Source of the DNA: SSF14 sp037045585
GTDB lineage: Bacteria; Actinomycetota; Acidimicrobiia; Acidimicrobiales; Microtrichaceae
Assembly (NCBI GenBank): GCA_037045585.1
Contig: JBAOIR010000078.1
Coordinates: forward strand, 1 to 64,000
Direction: 5' to 3'
Length of the DNA stretch: 64,000 nt
In this document: piece after piece, positions 61,931-64,000 of the stretch
Layout: each line of letters opens with the position of its first letter
Numbering within the stretch: position 1 is the stretch's first letter
Program-made: the position numbers and the translations under genes
Notes under the pieces: model-generated
What the model was told of the DNA's origin: nothing
Databases searched by the model: none
Seen by the model: the letters and a program-made list of their open reading frames with translations, nothing else

Positions 61931-62116
61931 ATGGCAACCAAGGCGCTCATCAACAAGCAGCAGAAGAAGCCCAAGTACAAGGTCCGGGGCTACACCCGTT
62001 GCCAGCGTTGCGGCCGTCCCCCCGCGGTGTTCCGCAAGTTCGGTCTCTGCCGCATCTGCCTTCGCGAGCTCGCCCACGCCGGCGAGATCCCGGGCATGAC
62101 CAAGGCCAGCTGGTAG
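61931..62116 (+). CDS. rpsN: 30S ribosomal protein S14, zinc (type Z) form
   Basis: S14 type Z (61 residues) in the 30S head. The four zinc ligands are Cys24 and Cys27 (RCQRCGR) and Cys40 and Cys43 (LCRICLRE), all present, in contrast to the eroded zinc sites in L33 and RpoC of the same window. It ends PGMTKASW, as is normal for the family. Confidence 0.97.
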   Translation: MATKALINKQQKKPKYKVRGYTRCQRCGRPPAVFRKFGLCRICLRELAHAGEIPGMTKASW

Positions 62117-62129
62117 GAGGCGATTCGAC

Positions 62130-62534
62130 ATGACCATGACTGATCCGATCGCCGACATGCTCACTCGGCTGCGCAATGCCAACACTGCGATGCACGACGA
62201 CGTCAAGATGCCGTCCTCCAAGCAGAAGGAGGCCCTCGCGGCGCTCCTCCTCAGCGAGGGCTACATCGGCCCGTACTCCGTCGAGGACAAGCCCGGTGCT
62301 CCCGAGCGCATCCTCAGCATCCAGCTCAAGTACTCGCCCGAGCACGAGCGCGTCATCTCCGGCATCCAGCGGGTGTCGAAGCCCGGCCTGCGGGTGTACA
62401 GCAAGTACACCGAGGTCCCCCGTGTCCTCGGCGGCCTGGGCATCTCTGTTCTGTCGACATCGCAGGGTCTCATGACCGACCGTGAAGCGCGCAAGCGCAA
62501 GGTCGGCGGCGAGATCCTCTGCCGGGTCTGGTAG
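62130..62534 (+). CDS. rpsH: 30S ribosomal protein S8
   Basis: S8 (134 residues) binds helix 21 of 16S rRNA and represses the spc operon in E. coli. TDPIADMLTRLRNANTAMHD opens the protein and VLGGLGISVLSTSQGLMTDR with GGEILCRVW closes it, all typical. TAGGAGGCG lies upstream of the ATG at 62130; a second ATG at 62136 is possible. Confidence 0.97.
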   Translation: MTMTDPIADMLTRLRNANTAMHDDVKMPSSKQKEALAALLLSEGYIGPYSVEDKPGAPERILSIQLKYSPEHERVISGIQRVSKPGLRVYSKYTEVPRVLGGLGISVLSTSQGLMTDREARKRKVGGEILCRVW

Positions 62535-62541
62535 GAGCCTC

Positions 62542-63081
62542 ATGTCCCGAATTGGCAAAGCCCCCATTCCCGTTCCCTCGGGCGTCACGATCTCCATCAC
62601 CGATGGACAGGTGGCGGTCAAGGGTCCCAAGGGCGAACTCGCCCGAGAGATCCCCGGCGCGATCACCATCCGTCAGGATGGCGACACACTCCTCGTGGAG
62701 CGCCCCGACGACCAGCGGCAGAACCGTGCGCTGCACGGCATGTTCCGCTCGCTCGTCCACAACATGGTGGTCGGCGTGACCGAGGGGTTCCGCAAGGACC
62801 TCGAGATCGTCGGCGTCGGTTACCGTGCCGCCGCCAAGGGGTCCTCGACCCTCGACCTCCAGCTCGGCTTCTCACACCCGGTGAGCGTCGAGGCCCCCGC
62901 CGGCATCGAGTTCGTCGTGCCGGCGCCGACCAAGATCGAAGTGCACGGCATCGACAAGGAGATCGTCGGCCAGGTGGCCGCGAACATCCGCTCGATCCGC
63001 AAGCCCGAGCCCTACAAGGGCAAGGGTGTGCGCTACGCCAACGAGCATGTCCGCCGCAAGGCCGGAAAGGCTGGCAAGTAA
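62542..63081 (+). CDS. rplF: 50S ribosomal protein L6
   Basis: L6 (179 residues) has two similar domains near the GTPase centre. It starts SRIGKAPIPVPSGVTISITD and ends with the signature region PEPYKGKGVRYANEHVRRKA. The ATG at 62542 is 7 bp after rpsH, with TAGGAG ahead of it; the longer upstream frame overlaps rpsH and is not used. It shares a base with the rplR start. Confidence 0.97.
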   Translation: MSRIGKAPIPVPSGVTISITDGQVAVKGPKGELAREIPGAITIRQDGDTLLVERPDDQRQNRALHGMFRSLVHNMVVGVTEGFRKDLEIVGVGYRAAAKGSSTLDLQLGFSHPVSVEAPAGIEFVVPAPTKIEVHGIDKEIVGQVAANIRSIRKPEPYKGKGVRYANEHVRRKAGKAGK

Positions 63082-63443
63082 TGAGCGACATGGCCAAGTA
63101 CACCCGCGACGCCCGCATCCGGCGTCATGCCCGGGTCCGGAAGGGCGTCGTCGGCACCCCGGTGCGACCGCGTCTCGCGGTGTTCCGGTCGAACCGGCAC
63201 ATCGTGGCGCAGGTCATCGACGATTCCACCGGTAACACCCTGGCTGCCGCCTCGACGCACGAGGCGAGCCTCCGGTCCACCGGCGGCAACAAGGAAGGCG
63301 CCGCGAAGGTCGGCGCCCTCGTCGCCGAGCGGGCCAAGGCCGCCGGCGTGACCGCAGTCGTGTTCGATCGCGGCGGTTTCCACTACCACGGTCGAGTCGC
63401 CGCAGTCGCAGACGCTGCTCGCGAAGCCGGACTGGAGTTCTGA
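63081..63443 (+). CDS. rplR: 50S ribosomal protein L18
   Basis: L18 (120 residues) binds 5S rRNA with L5. It has the basic N terminus ARIRRHARVRKGVVGTPVRP, RLAVFRSNRHIVAQVIDDST and the C-terminal VVFDRGGFHYHGRVAAVADA AREAGLEF region. The stop overlaps the rpsE start. Confidence 0.97.
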   Translation: MSDMAKYTRDARIRRHARVRKGVVGTPVRPRLAVFRSNRHIVAQVIDDSTGNTLAAASTHEASLRSTGGNKEGAAKVGALVAERAKAAGVTAVVFDRGGFHYHGRVAAVADAAREAGLEF

Positions 63444-64000
63444 TGGCACTGGCAAACGAATCCGACCTGCAGCTGCGTGACTCGCGGGTCATCAACATCA
63501 ACCGCGTGGCCAAGGTGGTCAAGGGCGGCCGACGGTTCTCCTTCACGGCCCTCGTGGTGATCGGTGACGGCAACGGCCGGGTCGGTCTCGGCTACGGCAA
63601 GGCGAAGGAAGTCCCGCTGGCGATCCAGAAGGGCACCGAAGAGGCTCGCAAGAACCTGTTCGAGGTCGCCCTCGCCGGCTCGACGATCGTGCACCCCGTG
63701 ATCGGTGTGCTCGGCGCCGGTCGGGTCCTCCTGCAGCCCGCCGCTCCCGGTACCGGTGTGATCGCCGGTGGCGCCGCCCGCCAGATCCTCGAGGAGGCCG
63801 GCATCCACGACGTGCTCTGCAAGTCGCTCGGCTCCTCCAACTACATCAACGTCGCCCGTGCGACGATCAATGGGCTCCAGAGCCTCCGTCGTCCCGACGA
63901 GATCGCTCGCCTCCGTGGCCTCGATCCCGAGGACTTCGTGCCCAAGGGCCTGCTCAACGCCTACCGCGAGACCCAGCGCGGTCCCGCTCCGGCTCCGTTC
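63443..64000 (+). CDS. rpsE: 30S ribosomal protein S5, 3'-partial
   Basis: S5 lies at the back of the 30S subunit near the decoding centre. The first 186 residues are in the window: the double-stranded-RNA-binding-like domain RVAKVVKGGRRFSFTALVVI with GDGNGRVGLGYGKAKEVPLA, then the C-terminal domain with GGAARQILEEAGIHDVLCKS and GSSNYINVARATINGL. It runs off the window end in an Ala/Pro-rich tail (RGPAPAPF), which suggests a longer than usual C terminus. Confidence 0.96.
   Translation, partial: MALANESDLQLRDSRVININRVAKVVKGGRRFSFTALVVIGDGNGRVGLGYGKAKEVPLAIQKGTEEARKNLFEVALAGSTIVHPVIGVLGAGRVLLQPAAPGTGVIAGGAARQILEEAGIHDVLCKSLGSSNYINVARATINGLQSLRRPDEIARLRGLDPEDFVPKGLLNAYRETQRGPAPAPF

Overview
The window is high-GC DNA from an actinobacterium (phylum Actinomycetota). 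GC-ending codons, GTG/TTG starts, -10 boxes of the TANNNT type with 18-bp spacers, a zinc-type rpsN and the gene content suggest the Acidimicrobiia. That class-level placement is inference and rests on no search.

Layout. 1-4395 (+) holds a surface-glycan style cluster: a CapK/PaaK-like adenylate-forming enzyme (cut by the window start), a family-4 glycosyltransferase, a GNAT acetyltransferase and an MBL-fold hydrolase. A convergent sugar-nucleotide epimerase (4415-5354, -) follows, then a CPA2 antiporter (5494-6779, +). All six are broken by many small frameshifts that leave the motifs intact, which points to indel errors or very recent decay. 6795-17235 (+) is a tightly overlapped complex I operon, nuoABCD-HIJKLMN, with no nuoE, nuoF or nuoG. 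A MidA/NDUFAF7-type methyltransferase, whose family is known for complex I assembly, follows directly. 18290-32921 is a mixed housekeeping region: a ParA-like ATPase with a zinc-ribbon membrane protein, a thiolase-like protein, an M20 amidohydrolase, an Lrp regulator beside a LysE exporter, acetyl-CoA synthetase, a HAD protein, an HtpX-like protease, a DegT aminotransferase, YajQ, tRNA-Tyr, a YbaK deacylase, AMP nucleosidase, a secreted SpaA-like fragment, a PAT-type acetyltransferase and a large membrane ATPase with a degenerate P-loop.

33106-64000 (+) is the transcription and translation superlocus: tRNA-Thr, tRNA-Met, tuf copy 1, rpmG, tRNA-Trp, secE, nusG, rplKA, rplJL, rpoBC, rpsLG, fusA, tuf copy 2. 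A non-ribosomal insert (PfkB kinase, psuG, serine-hydrolase lipoprotein) comes next, then the S10/spc run from rpsJ to rpsE, which is cut by the window end. The two tuf genes are identical through their terminators and use codons unlike all their neighbours.

How it fits together: the nuo operon plus its likely assembly factor builds a proton-pumping complex without the NADH-input module. The second half supplies RNA polymerase, ribosomal proteins and elongation factors, with candidate autoregulatory leaders before rplA, rplJ and rpsJ and recognisable promoters and terminators between units. The most unusual points are the NuoEFG-less operon next to the methyltransferase gene, the compositionally foreign duplicated tuf, an RpoC lacking three of the four cysteines of its second zinc site, acidic extensions on L10, L22, S3 and NusG, and several uncharacterised palindromes.
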